Assembly: GCA_002368805.1 (NCBI GenBank)
Contig: DFFH01000117.1
Location: forward strand, 22,129-76,749
DNA from: Mageeibacillus sp. UBA3781
GTDB taxonomy: Bacteria; Bacillota; Clostridia; Saccharofermentanales; Saccharofermentanaceae
Length of the DNA: 54,621 nucleotides
Reading direction: 5' to 3'
Of this stretch, positions 35,917-44,085 are shown piece after piece. Every line of letters starts with the position of its first letter. Position 1 is the first letter of the stretch. The notes under the pieces were generated by a model that did no database searches, had not been told where the DNA came from, and saw only the letters and a program-made list of their open reading frames with translations. The position numbers and the translations under genes were made by a program.

Positions 35917-36818
35917 TCTATCTGCTACTGGCGCTGCTTGTTATATCGATTTCCCTTCTGATCGCGCTGATCCATTACCGCTCGCAGATCAGGAAGAACT
36001 GCCGTCAGCTGGAAGTAATGCAGAAGCATTCGTCGAACCAGCGGCTGACCTCGGAAGTGCCGTATAAGGAAGTCAAGGAACTCGTAAGGCGTATCAACGA
36101 GATCTGCAACCATTATCAGGAGGATAAGATCATCATTGAGAGAAACGAGAATAATCTCAAGGAAGCGATCGCGAATCTTTCCCACGATATCCGCACGCCG
36201 CTGACTTCGCTCGACGGATATGTCCAGCTTCTGGTCATGACCGATTCGGCTGAAGAAAAAGAGCACTACCTTCAGATCATCCAGAACCGTATCTCCAGTC
36301 TTAAGGAACTTCTGGAAGAGCTGTTTACCTATACGAAGATGCAAGACCAGAATTACGAGCTGACTATCGTTCCGATGGACGGCCGCCAGTGTATCTGCGA
36401 GACAGTACTGGCTTTCTATGAGGATTTCGAGAAGAGGGGACTTACCCCCGAGGTCAATTTCTGTGAAGAGGACCTTCCGATCGTAGCCAACGAAGTGGCG
36501 CTCCGCCGTGTGATCCAGAATCTGGTGAAAAATGCACTGGTTCACGGGGTCAGCCGTATCGGCCTTACTCTGGAAAGGACAGACGGCAAGCTCCATTTTA
36601 CCTGTTTTAACGATAAAAAAGCGGATGAAATCATCGATGTCGATCAGATCTTCGAGCGTTTCTACAAGGGAGATAAGGCAAGAACTTCGACATCGACCGG
36701 CCTGGGACTGGCTATCGCCAAAGGCTTGATCGAGCGAATGCATGGAACTATTGCCGCGGATGTGAAAGACGAGATGTTTGTGATCGATATCTTCCTGCCA
36801 CTAAAAGAAAAAGGATGA
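35913..36818 (+). CDS. Sensor histidine kinase, one membrane span, no extracellular domain
   Basis: 301 residues. One N-terminal membrane helix (2-20) leads straight to a cytoplasmic coil, the HisKA motif LSHDIRTPLTSLDGYV with phospho-His91, the N box IQNLVKNALVHG (201-212), and G boxes with GLGLAIAKGLIERMHG. With no outside domain it probably senses through the membrane or through a transporter partner, as Bce-type kinases do. It is coupled to the third ATPase and probably acts on the regulator at 30530. Confidence 0.9.
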   Translation: MIYLLLALLVISISLLIALIHYRSQIRKNCRQLEVMQKHSSNQRLTSEVPYKEVKELVRRINEICNHYQEDKIIIERNENNLKEAIANLSHDIRTPLTSLDGYVQLLVMTDSAEEKEHYLQIIQNRISSLKELLEELFTYTKMQDQNYELTIVPMDGRQCICETVLAFYEDFEKRGLTPEVNFCEEDLPIVANEVALRRVIQNLVKNALVHGVSRIGLTLERTDGKLHFTCFNDKKADEIIDVDQIFERFYKGDKARTSTSTGLGLAIAKGLIERMHGTIAADVKDEMFVIDIFLPLKEKG

Positions 36819-36836
36819 AATGTTTAGAAAAGACCA

Positions 36837-36865
36837 TTGACAAGTTCAGGTCTTGGGACTAAAAT
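36837..36865 (+). promoter_or_regulatory. Promoter of tRNA-Arg
   Basis: A perfect TTGACA (36837-36842) and TAAAAT (36860-36865) are 17 bases apart. Transcription would start about 25 bases before the mature tRNA. Confidence 0.85.
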
Positions 36866-36896
36866 ACATCATGCTGTGCAAACGGCAATCATATTT

Positions 36897-36973
36897 GCGC
36901 CCGTAGCTCAACTGGATAGAGTGTCTGACTACGGATCAGAAGGTTGTGGATTCGATCTCTGCCGGGCGCGCCA
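36897..36973 (+). tRNA. tRNA-Arg (anticodon ACG), CCA encoded
   Basis: The acceptor stem GCGCCCG pairs with CGGGCGC, with discriminator G and an encoded CCA. The D-arm is GCTC...GAGT. The anticodon stem TCTGA/TCAGA holds loop CTACGGA, giving anticodon ACG. The T-arm has GTGGA-TTCGATC-TCTGC (one mismatch or wobble). ACG is normally deaminated to ICG and reads CGU, CGC and CGA. Confidence 0.93.
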
Positions 36974-36980
36974 GATAGAA

Positions 36981-37012
36981 GAACTGCCTGATAAGGGCAG
37001 TTCTTTTTTTAT
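36981..37012 (+). terminator. Intrinsic terminator after tRNA-Arg
   Basis: GAACTGCC (36981-36988) pairs with GGCAGTTC (36996-37003), followed by a run of T's. Confidence 0.9.
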
Positions 37013-37069
37013 TCCTATGCCCGGACAGTGCTTTTGCAAGGGACGTTACAGGTGCTAAGGAAAATATGA

Positions 37070-37098
37070 TTGAATTACTGGATATTCTGTGATAAAAT
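37070..37098 (+). promoter_or_regulatory. Promoter of the trigger factor gene
   Basis: TTGAAT (37070-37075) and TAAAAT (37093-37098) are 17 bases apart, giving a leader of about 40 bases. Confidence 0.75.
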
Positions 37099-37144
37099 AC
37101 CTGTTCGTGTGACTATAATTCATTATTATATGGAGGAGATAGAT

Positions 37145-38467
37145 ATGTCGTCTGTTGAGAAGAAGGATAACAATATTGTCGTTATCTCGCTGGAAGCATC
37201 CCCGGAAGAATTTAAGGACGCGCTTCAGAAGTCCTTTAACAAGAATAAGAATCGTTTTCAGATCCCAGGTTTCCGTAAGGGTAAAGCACCTTTTAACCTG
37301 GTAAAGCAGTACTATGGTGAGGGCGTGCTCTATGATGACGCTATCGACTACGTCGTAAACCCTGCTTATACTGCAGCTATCAAAGAGCATGACCTGAAGG
37401 TCGTATCCCGTCCGGAGCTTGACATCCAGGAGATCGGTGACGACAAGGGCATCAAATATACCATCACAGTAACCGTTAAGCCGGAAGTTGAGCTCGGTCA
37501 GTACGAGGGTGTTGAGGCTGAATACCGTTTCAATGCTCCGTCCGATGAGACTGTAGAAGCTGAGCTGAAGCGTCTGCAGGACAGAAACGGCCGTATGGTT
37601 CCGGTTGAGGGACGTGCGGTTGAGAACGGCGATACAGTAACCATCGATTACGAAGGTTTCGTTGATGGCGTCGCTTTTGAAGGCGGTAAAGACGAGGGCC
37701 ACGATCTGAAGATCGGTTCCAACTCCTTTATCCCGGGCTTCGAAGAACAGCTGATCGGTCACAACATCGACGAAGAGTTCCCGATCACCGTTACATTCCC
37801 GGAGGATTATCACGCTGAGAACCTCAAGGGTAAGGAAGCTACATTCCAGATCAAGCTCCACGCGATCAAGGTAAAAGAACTTCCGGAGCTCGACGATGAT
37901 TTCGCAAAGGACGTTTCCGAGTTTGATACTCTCGACGAGTACAAGGCTGACATTCTGAAGACCCAGAAGGAGCAGGCTGAGAAGTCCGCTCAGGAGCGCT
38001 TCGAGAATGAAGTAGTAAGAGTTGTTTCAGAAAATGCTAAGGTAGATATTCCGGAGTGCATGGTTGACACAGAGATCGACAGCATGATCGATGAGCAGAA
38101 CTACCGCATGCGTTCCCAGGGCCTTGACCTCAATATGTACCTCAAGTACATGGGCCAGACCATGGAAGAGTATCGTGCAGGTATCCGCACTATGGCAGAG
38201 ACCCGCGTAAGAACACAGCTCGTACTCGAGGCTTGCGGTAAGGCAATGAACATCGAGGCTACTGACGCTGATGTTGAGGAAGAAGCAGAGAAGATCTCCG
38301 CTCAGTACGGTATGAAGAAAGAAGACTTCATGGCTCGTATCAAGGACAACGACGCATTCATCCGCGAGAGCATCGTCGGCAGAAAGACTGTAGAAGCTCT
38401 TGCTGAGAAGGCTGTAAAGACTGAGCCGAAGGAAGAAGAGAAGAAAGAAGAAAAGACTGAAGAGTAA
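37145..38467 (+). CDS. tig: Trigger factor (ribosome-associated chaperone, prolyl isomerase)
   Basis: A 440-residue protein. The N-terminal ribosome-binding domain carries the signature GFRKGKAP (in FQIPGFRKGKAPFNLV). The FKBP-like PPIase domain contains GDTVTIDYEGFVDGVAFEGG and IPGFEEQLIGH. A C-terminal helical chaperone domain follows, with an extra Lys/Glu-rich tail. ATG 37145 follows GGAGGAG; an upstream in-frame ATG at 37070 lies in the promoter. clpP, usually next in Firmicutes, is absent. Confidence 0.95.
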   Translation: MSSVEKKDNNIVVISLEASPEEFKDALQKSFNKNKNRFQIPGFRKGKAPFNLVKQYYGEGVLYDDAIDYVVNPAYTAAIKEHDLKVVSRPELDIQEIGDDKGIKYTITVTVKPEVELGQYEGVEAEYRFNAPSDETVEAELKRLQDRNGRMVPVEGRAVENGDTVTIDYEGFVDGVAFEGGKDEGHDLKIGSNSFIPGFEEQLIGHNIDEEFPITVTFPEDYHAENLKGKEATFQIKLHAIKVKELPELDDDFAKDVSEFDTLDEYKADILKTQKEQAEKSAQERFENEVVRVVSENAKVDIPECMVDTEIDSMIDEQNYRMRSQGLDLNMYLKYMGQTMEEYRAGIRTMAETRVRTQLVLEACGKAMNIEATDADVEEEAEKISAQYGMKKEDFMARIKDNDAFIRESIVGRKTVEALAEKAVKTEPKEEEKKEEKTEE

Positions 38468-38500
38468 TTCTTCTTTCTCCTGAATGAATGAACCACGAGG

Positions 38501-38527
38501 GGCTGCCTCATATGAGGCAGCCTTTTT
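38501..38527 (+). terminator. Intrinsic terminator after tig
   Basis: The 22-base perfect palindrome GGCTGCCTCAT/ATGAGGCAGCC (38501-38522) is followed by five T's. Confidence 0.93.
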
Positions 38528-38621
38528 GCTTTTCTTTGAAAACTGTTTCGGGATCTGGAGCAGGTTTTCTGCTCGAAATGAGGAGAAAAGTGCTTTTCCA
38601 TAAGGGGGAATAACGGGGTAA

Positions 38622-38845
38622 ACCGATAAAAATGAATGAATGGAGATTCTATCGGTATGATCCCATCGTCCCTGGCGGATAGAAATTGAAAAATGTGAAA
38701 TCTATCGGTAAGTTATCTGAGAAAAATACGGATAGAAAAGAAGAATTGGCAATACTATGGGAAAGTTGTATCAGCATTTTACCGATAGAATCCCTGGATT
38801 TCTCTTTTCTATCGGTCTGATGCATAAATGAATTACCGATAGAAT
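38622..38845. repeat. Array of eight ACCGATAGAA / TTCTATCGGT motifs in both orientations
   Basis: Copies: ACCGATA at 38622-38628; TTCTATCGGTA at 38647-38657; CGGATAGAA at 38676-38684; TCTATCGGTA at 38701-38710; ACGGATAGAA at 38728-38737; TACCGATAGAA at 38780-38790; TTCTATCGGT at 38807-38816; TACCGATAGAAT at 38834-38845. Spacing is about 20-50 bases and orientation mostly alternates. Copies at 38781 and 38807 can form a perfect 10-bp stem with a 16-base loop. The array ends about 70 bases before the sigma gene -10 box. It may be a multi-site operator or the template of a structured RNA. Confidence 0.75.
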
Positions 38846-38916
38846 CATAAAAAACTATTATTATATCTGCAAACAGCCGAACGAGGCTGATTGCTATTTT
38901 GTGACGCCGCCTTTGA

Positions 38917-38922
38917 TATAAT
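38917..38922 (+). promoter_or_regulatory. -10 box of the membrane sigma factor gene
   Basis: A perfect TATAAT. The best -35-like hexamers (TTGCTA at 38891-38896, TTGTGA at 38899-38904) are wrongly spaced, so an activator or an extended upstream site may be needed. Confidence 0.5.
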
Positions 38923-39067
38923 AGGTTTTGAGATGCTATCCTTGAGGCAGATCATGCCGCTTCGAGACAGTATTCAGAAAAATGAAAAAGTATTTCAGAA
39001 CACCGCGAACATTTCTCATCTGTCATGTGTCTATAGGACAGATGCGGACAAAAGGAGGCAAATTCAG

Positions 39068-40525
39068 ATGACCGGAAAAGAACTTGAAAAGATCTATAAC
39101 GAAGCCTACCGCGCGGTGTACTGGACAGCATTTTCTCTTCTTAAGAATGAAGATGATGCACAGGATATCGTTCAGGATACGTTTATTGCCCTGATCAATT
39201 CCTATGACAGCATCAGGGACAAGGATAAGATCCTGCCATGGCTGAAAAAGGTCGCCGCCAACAGATCTCTGAATCGTCTTACGAGGACGAAGACGGACAA
39301 TATGGAGGACGAGTTCTTCGACACAGTCGAGACGGTTCCCGAGGATTTTCTGCCGGATTCACTTGTCGAATCAGCTGAGACAAGAAGGATCATCATGGAT
39401 ATCATTGAAAAATCGTTATCCGAAGACATCAGAAGAACACTGATCCTGTTCTATTTTGATGAGATGAGCACAAAGGAAATCGCGGAAATCCTTGGCGTTC
39501 CGGATGGTACTGTCCGCCGCCGTCTGAATTTTGCCAGAAACAAAATCAAGAAAGAGGTCGAAAAGTATGAAGAAGATAATGACACGAAACTGTTTATGGT
39601 CGTACCATTCTTAACAAGTCTGTTTACCAAAGAAGCAGAGCAGGTTCCCTTAAAGACGATGCCAGCTTCACTTACAACTGCCCTGTCCGCATCTGCTAAG
39701 GCTCTCTCTGAAGGAGCCGCAACAAAATCTGCTGCATCTGCAGCCGCGAAAGGAACAGGGATTATGACTAGTAAATTTATAATCGGAGGTATTGCCACAG
39801 TGGTACTTGTCGGTGCAACGACCGCGGGGATCCTCATATTTGCAAATCAAAAGAAAGAAAAGAAAGAAACGGAACCGACGCCGGTATCTGTCGTGCAAAG
39901 CGAAGACGCGCCGGAGAAGATCGAACAGATCCAGAGTGACTCGGAAGAGAAAGAAAGCCAGAGCGATACGGCAGCATCTTCATCTGAAACTCCGGAAACC
40001 CAGGGTGCAGCCGATCCCAATTCGAATGTTCTCATGAAATCCCCGGTAGTAAACGGGTACCCGATCGATGTACCATGTACGATCGGAGATCTTAAGTCGA
40101 AAGGGTTTGAGATCGATGAAGTCGTCGATGGCGAAATGGTATGCATGGTGTATGACCAGCCCGACAACTACTACGCACTGAATTGCTACCTGGAAGAACC
40201 TGCAGGGGATCAGGCTAATGTCAGTGATGACACACGAGTCGCCGCCATCGAGCTGTTTATCATCGGAACAGATCTGGATTTCTACGGCCTTGAATTAGGC
40301 ATGTATGAAGAAGATTTCAAACCGATCATGGGAACACCGTACAAAATCGCAGGAAGAACCGTCGATCACGGACGATACTACTATTACCTGGGACTGGGCG
40401 ATGTGATCTACGAATTCTACTGCTCTGAACTTACAGAAGATCCGACAAAGCCGGAGCTTGTTTCCATACTGTTTGGAACACAAGAGTATATGTACGAAAA
40501 AACCAGACTGGCAGATGTCACATAA
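39068..40525 (+). CDS. ECF-type sigma factor fused to a membrane span and extracytoplasmic domain
   Basis: 485 residues. Residues about 5-75 are sigma region 2 (YRAVYWTAFSLLKNEDDAQDIVQDTFIAL, best seen as DDAQDIVQDTF and WLKKVAANRSLN). Residues 115-165 are region 4 (TLILFYFDEMSTKEIAEILG, then VPDGTVRRRLNFARNKIKK). An Ala/Ser-rich linker precedes one membrane helix (236-259). An acidic Ser/Glu/Thr linker (265-320) leads to an outside domain of about 165 residues. Normal ECF sigma factors are about 170-190 residues and are held by a separate anti-sigma factor; none is seen here. ATG 39068 follows AGGAGG. The fused C-terminus may act as sensor and tether. Confidence 0.85.
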   Translation: MTGKELEKIYNEAYRAVYWTAFSLLKNEDDAQDIVQDTFIALINSYDSIRDKDKILPWLKKVAANRSLNRLTRTKTDNMEDEFFDTVETVPEDFLPDSLVESAETRRIIMDIIEKSLSEDIRRTLILFYFDEMSTKEIAEILGVPDGTVRRRLNFARNKIKKEVEKYEEDNDTKLFMVVPFLTSLFTKEAEQVPLKTMPASLTTALSASAKALSEGAATKSAASAAAKGTGIMTSKFIIGGIATVVLVGATTAGILIFANQKKEKKETEPTPVSVVQSEDAPEKIEQIQSDSEEKESQSDTAASSSETPETQGAADPNSNVLMKSPVVNGYPIDVPCTIGDLKSKGFEIDEVVDGEMVCMVYDQPDNYYALNCYLEEPAGDQANVSDDTRVAAIELFIIGTDLDFYGLELGMYEEDFKPIMGTPYKIAGRTVDHGRYYYYLGLGDVIYEFYCSELTEDPTKPELVSILFGTQEYMYEKTRLADVT

Positions 40526-40570
40526 TGCCGGGGAAAAGGCGATTTTCACACACTGAACAGGAGAAAAAAT

Positions 40571-41251
40571 ATGAATAACTTTAAAAAGATAGCATGTGTA
40601 GTGTTGGCAGGGATCCTGGCGCTTGGAATGTGTTCCTGCGGTAAAAAGAAAAACAGCGGAAAACCGGCGGATCTTTCTGTAAAGAAGGGGGATACGGTAA
40701 CATTCGGATCCTATGGCGGGAAGAAGATCGAGTGGATCGTGCTGGATACCGGCGATAATGGTGCCCTGATCATTTCGAAAGAAGGCCTCGATGAAAAACA
40801 AGTCGATGATCAAGCGGAGATGATAGAGTATCTCTGGGAAGACTGTGATCTTAGGGCATGGCTGAATGGTGAATTCTATGATAAGTCTTTCAGTGATGAT
40901 GAGAAGCAAAAAATCAATAAGTCGACCGTCAAATTCGAGAAGTGCCCGGAAGAATATGCGTTTGCCAGTGACGGAAATGATGTTGAAGACTACGTGTTCC
41001 TTCTTAGTTACAGCGAAGCAGAGAAGTATTTTAAGTCCGACTCGGACAGAAAGTGCCCGATCTCTGAAACGGCGAAAAACAACGGAGGAAAAGAGCTCGG
41101 CGGCTATTGCCGGTGGTGGCTTCGTACAAACGCAGTATACAAGAATTCTTTTATAATCGTGGAAAGAGATGGGTCATATCGGACAAATAGCGGGACTTCC
41201 GGAAACCAGACGGAGGTCTGTGTCCGGCCGGCCATGTGGGTCACGATCTAA
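40571..41251 (+). CDS. DUF6273-like lipoprotein
   Basis: 226 residues with a lipobox (LGMCSC, lipidated near Cys21-23). The mature domain resembles DUF6273: VTFGSYGGKKIEWIVLD, a WEDCDLRAWLNGEFYDKSFSD segment (read as LRAWLNGEFY), VFLLSYSEAEKYF, RWWLRTN, and VRPAMWV at the end. The biochemical role of this family is unknown. It starts 45 bases after the sigma gene with CAGGAG before the ATG, so it is probably co-transcribed and could be part of the same envelope-sensing unit. Confidence 0.8.
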   Translation: MNNFKKIACVVLAGILALGMCSCGKKKNSGKPADLSVKKGDTVTFGSYGGKKIEWIVLDTGDNGALIISKEGLDEKQVDDQAEMIEYLWEDCDLRAWLNGEFYDKSFSDDEKQKINKSTVKFEKCPEEYAFASDGNDVEDYVFLLSYSEAEKYFKSDSDRKCPISETAKNNGGKELGGYCRWWLRTNAVYKNSFIIVERDGSYRTNSGTSGNQTEVCVRPAMWVTI

Positions 41252-41318
41252 ATTGAAAAGGATTCGTAACATAAAAGGGGCCTTCTCTGATTGAAAGAAA
41301 AAAGCAAGTCGGGTAACA

Positions 41319-41327
41319 TGATATAAG
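41319..41327 (+). promoter_or_regulatory. Extended -10 promoter of clpX
   Basis: TGATATAAG (TG-n-TATAAG) lies about 47 bases before the ATG. The leader holds the inverted repeat ATGCGAAA (41335-41342) / TTTCGCAT (41349-41356), which could be an operator or an mRNA hairpin next to the ribosome site. Confidence 0.5.
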
Positions 41328-41373
41328 AATAGTTATGCGAAACGGCTTTTTCGCATCGGTATGAGAGGTATGT

Positions 41374-42693
41374 ATGAGTAAAGACGATGTACTGGATTTT
41401 GATGGCATCATCCACTGTTCATTCTGTGGTAAAGGGGAAAATGAAGTCTCCCGTATGCTGGCGGGCCCGCCGGGTATCTATATCTGTAATGAGTGTGTGA
41501 TGATCTGCGAGTCTATCCTCGCGGAAGACGAAGTCGGAATCAAGTCCACAAAAGGCACCGGCACAGGTCCTAAAGATCATCTTCCGACACCTTCCGAGCT
41601 GAAGGCTGCGCTCGATGAGTATGTCATCGGACAGGAGCAGGCGAAGAAGGCACTTTCTGTCGCGGTATATAACCACTATAAGCGTGTATTCTCGAAGTTT
41701 AATACGACAGACGATATCGAGCTTACAAAGAGCAATATCCTTCTGATCGGACCGACCGGCTGCGGTAAGACACTTCTTGCCCAGACACTGGCACGTGCGC
41801 TGAATGTCCCGTTTGCGATCGCGGATGCGACTACACTTACGGAAGCAGGTTACGTTGGTGAGGATGTTGAGAATATCCTTCTGAAGCTTCTTCAGGCTGC
41901 AGACTATAATGTCGAGTCTGCCCAGAGAGGTATCATCTATATCGATGAGATCGATAAGATCACGAAGAAATCGGAGAACCCCTCGATCACAAGAGATGTC
42001 AGCGGTGAAGGCGTACAGCAGGCACTTCTGAAGATCCTCGAGAGCACGGTTGCCAATGTTCCTCCGCAAGGCGGAAGAAAACACCCGCATCAGGAGTTCA
42101 TCCAGATCGATACAACGAATATCCTGTTTATCTGCGGCGGTGCTTTTGACGGACTGGAGAAGATCATCGAGCAGCGCGTAGGTAAGAAGAACTTCGGATT
42201 TGGTGCCGAGATCGTTTCCCAGCAGGAAAAACAGGCAGGTGAGTGGCTCTCGCAGCTCGTACCGCAGGACCTCATGAAGTTCGGTCTTATTCCTGAGTTT
42301 ATCGGACGTGTTCCGATCAACGTCACTCTTGACGGACTCGATGAAGAAGCCCTGATCCGAATCCTCAGGGAACCGAAGAATGCTCTTCTGAAGCAGTACT
42401 GGAAGATGCTGAAGATGGATGGCGTCGAGCTGGAATTCGACGACGATGCCGTTACGGAGATCGCGAAGAAAGCCATCGAGAGAAAGACCGGTGCGCGAGG
42501 ACTTCGTGCGATCCTCGAAGATCTCATGCTGGATATCATGTACGATGTACCTTCCCAGCAGGATGCGGTAAAGTGTATCGTACATAAGGAATGCGTCACG
42601 GAAGGAACCACTCCGGAACTCATAAAGGGCGCGAAACCGAAGAAGTCCAGATCGAGAAGCGGAAGTGAAAAGACCGAAGAAAAGGGCGCATAA
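41374..42693 (+). CDS. clpX: ATP-dependent Clp protease ATP-binding subunit ClpX
   Basis: 439 residues. The N-terminal zinc domain uses Cys15, Cys18, Cys38 and Cys41. Walker A is GPTGCGKT (126-133), with IIYIDEIDKI (Walker B), the pore-loop region GYVGEDVE, and RKTGARGLRAILE in the small domain. The ClpP-docking loop normally reads IGF; here it is FGF in KKNFGFGAE, probably still functional. It unfolds tagged proteins for ClpP. clpP is not in the window, and the sigma factor and DUF6273 genes lie where it usually sits. Confidence 0.96.
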   Translation: MSKDDVLDFDGIIHCSFCGKGENEVSRMLAGPPGIYICNECVMICESILAEDEVGIKSTKGTGTGPKDHLPTPSELKAALDEYVIGQEQAKKALSVAVYNHYKRVFSKFNTTDDIELTKSNILLIGPTGCGKTLLAQTLARALNVPFAIADATTLTEAGYVGEDVENILLKLLQAADYNVESAQRGIIYIDEIDKITKKSENPSITRDVSGEGVQQALLKILESTVANVPPQGGRKHPHQEFIQIDTTNILFICGGAFDGLEKIIEQRVGKKNFGFGAEIVSQQEKQAGEWLSQLVPQDLMKFGLIPEFIGRVPINVTLDGLDEEALIRILREPKNALLKQYWKMLKMDGVELEFDDDAVTEIAKKAIERKTGARGLRAILEDLMLDIMYDVPSQQDAVKCIVHKECVTEGTTPELIKGAKPKKSRSRSGSEKTEEKGA

Positions 42694-42723
42694 TATCTGC
42701 CCGGACAAAAGGACGGTTGACCT

Positions 42724-43092
42724 ATGGCGAAGAAATTAAGAGAGCTCATAGAGGAAGCGGAAGCATTTATATCGGAATACGACCAGGCCCTCCGAAAAGA
42801 CGGGACCGGTGATAAAAGCAGGCTTTTAAGCCTGCTTTCGTATATGAACAGGTGGCTCCTCTATATGCAGCATGAGCGGCTGATCCATCTGATCGTAACA
42901 GTGCTCTTTGCGCTGGCGATGCTGATCGTATTCGGTGTCTTTGTTCTGTCGGGCGCGATGTATATTCTGGCGCTCCTGGCACTCATACTGGTGCTGCTCG
43001 TTCCTTATATCGTGCACTACTTTCATCTGGAAAACGGTGTGCAGAAAATGTATACTCTGATTGATGAACTTGAAAAACGAAAGGGGCAGTGA
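42724..43092 (+). CDS. Small two-helix membrane protein of unknown function
   Basis: 122 residues with an N-terminal charged helix (RELIEEAEAFISEYDQAL), two adjacent hydrophobic helices (about 54-76 and 80-99) and a charged tail. No family is recognised. A perfect 11-bp inverted repeat, AAAGCAGGCTT (42815-42825) / AAGCCTGCTTT (42828-42838), lies inside the coding region just before an in-frame ATG at 42844. The true start could therefore be ATG 42844, with the hairpin as a clpX terminator. The start at 42724 is kept because it has the better coding character, and its stop overlaps the next gene's start region. Confidence 0.6.
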   Translation: MAKKLRELIEEAEAFISEYDQALRKDGTGDKSRLLSLLSYMNRWLLYMQHERLIHLIVTVLFALAMLIVFGVFVLSGAMYILALLALILVLLVPYIVHYFHLENGVQKMYTLIDELEKRKGQ

Positions 43093-43094
43093 CT

Positions 43095-44066
43095 ATGGCA
43101 AACGGTAAGTATTATATCTGCCTGGACATCGGCGGAACGAAGGTCCTGGGCGTCATCTTCAACAGCAAACGCGAGATCGTGTATCGCGTGAAGAAAAAGA
43201 CCAAAGCCGGCGGAGACGATTCGCAGAATATCGAGAACACGATCATCTCTCTTGTCGAGCAGCTGATCTCGGAATATAAGATCACCATCAAGGATGTGGC
43301 GGCCATCGCGGCAGGTGCCCCGGGTGTGATCAATATCGAAAAGGGAATAGTGCTTTTCTCGCCGAATCTTCCATGGAAAAACTATGAGATCAAAAAGGCG
43401 ATCGAAAAGAAATTCAAAGTGCCTTTCTTCATCGGAAACGACGTCAATGTCGGTGTGTATGGAGAGTGGAAATACGGCGCGGCCAAGGGCCTGACACAGG
43501 TGGTCGGTCTTTTCGTCGGCACCGGAATGGGCGCAGGACTGATCCTCGACGGCAAACTCTATACCGGACATCTGGATAAGGGTGCGGAGTGCGGTCATAT
43601 GGTGCTCGATCCGGAAGGACCGAAGTGCAACTGCGGACAGAGAGGCTGTCTCGAAGCGTTCTCCAGTAAGCAGGGTATCTCGGACTATATCCGTACGCAG
43701 GCGGAAAGAGGCAGAAACACATCGATGGCCAAGGCTGTATCGAAGGGTGTCTTTAAGAGCAAAGCATTGAAAGCTTCCTACGATGAGGGCGATGAGGTCA
43801 CGATCGAAGCCATCGACCGCGCATGCCACTATCTGGCGATCGGATGCGGAAACCTGATCAATACATTCAGCCCGGAAATGATCGTTCTCGGCGGCGGTGT
43901 CATGGAAGCCATGGGAAGTGTATTCCTCGAAAAAGTGCTTAAGGAAGTGGACCGCTACTGCATGCCGTCGATCAGAGATACGGTAACGATCAAGGCTGCG
44001 GCGCTGGGCGATGACTCGATCCTTTACGGCGCGCTGGCGATGATCGATGATATGCTGAAGACTTAA
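43095..44066 (+). CDS. ROK family sugar kinase (glucokinase-like)
   Basis: 323 residues. Phosphate-1 motif: CLDIGGTKVLGVIF. Then AAGAPGVINIEKG, IGNDVNVGVYGEWKYGAA (catalytic Asp), VVGLFVGTGMGAGLILDG, and the ROK zinc motif GHM...CNCGQRGCLEA with the His and three Cys. No DNA-binding helix-turn-helix is present, so it is a kinase rather than a repressor. Glucose is the likeliest substrate for this group but cannot be fixed from sequence. ATG 43095 follows AAAGGGGC. Confidence 0.9.
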   Translation: MANGKYYICLDIGGTKVLGVIFNSKREIVYRVKKKTKAGGDDSQNIENTIISLVEQLISEYKITIKDVAAIAAGAPGVINIEKGIVLFSPNLPWKNYEIKKAIEKKFKVPFFIGNDVNVGVYGEWKYGAAKGLTQVVGLFVGTGMGAGLILDGKLYTGHLDKGAECGHMVLDPEGPKCNCGQRGCLEAFSSKQGISDYIRTQAERGRNTSMAKAVSKGVFKSKALKASYDEGDEVTIEAIDRACHYLAIGCGNLINTFSPEMIVLGGGVMEAMGSVFLEKVLKEVDRYCMPSIRDTVTIKAAALGDDSILYGALAMIDDMLKT

Positions 44067-44085
44067 AAATCACTGAAAGGAAGAA

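Larger units (their letters stand above)
38528..39067. other. 540-base spacer with motif array and sigma-gene leader
   Basis: No gene is supported. The first 90 bases hold nothing I recognise. 38622-38845 holds the ACCGATAGAA/TTCTATCGGT array. A TATAAT lies at 38917-38922. 38930-39067 is an approximately 139-base leader; an open frame runs through it in phase with the sigma gene, but it has no ribosome site. Confidence 0.7.

Noticed and set aside
37070..37144. N-terminal extension of trigger factor from an upstream in-frame ATG
   Set aside because: The ATG overlaps the promoter -35 and lacks a ribosome site; homology and GGAGGAG support ATG 37145.
38622..38845. CRISPR array
   Set aside because: Repeats are about 10 bases, occur in both orientations, have uneven spacing, and no cas genes are present.
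41419..42708. Long antisense frame of 429 codons opposite clpX
   Set aside because: Same reasoning: shadow of clpX codon bias without ribosome site or motifs.
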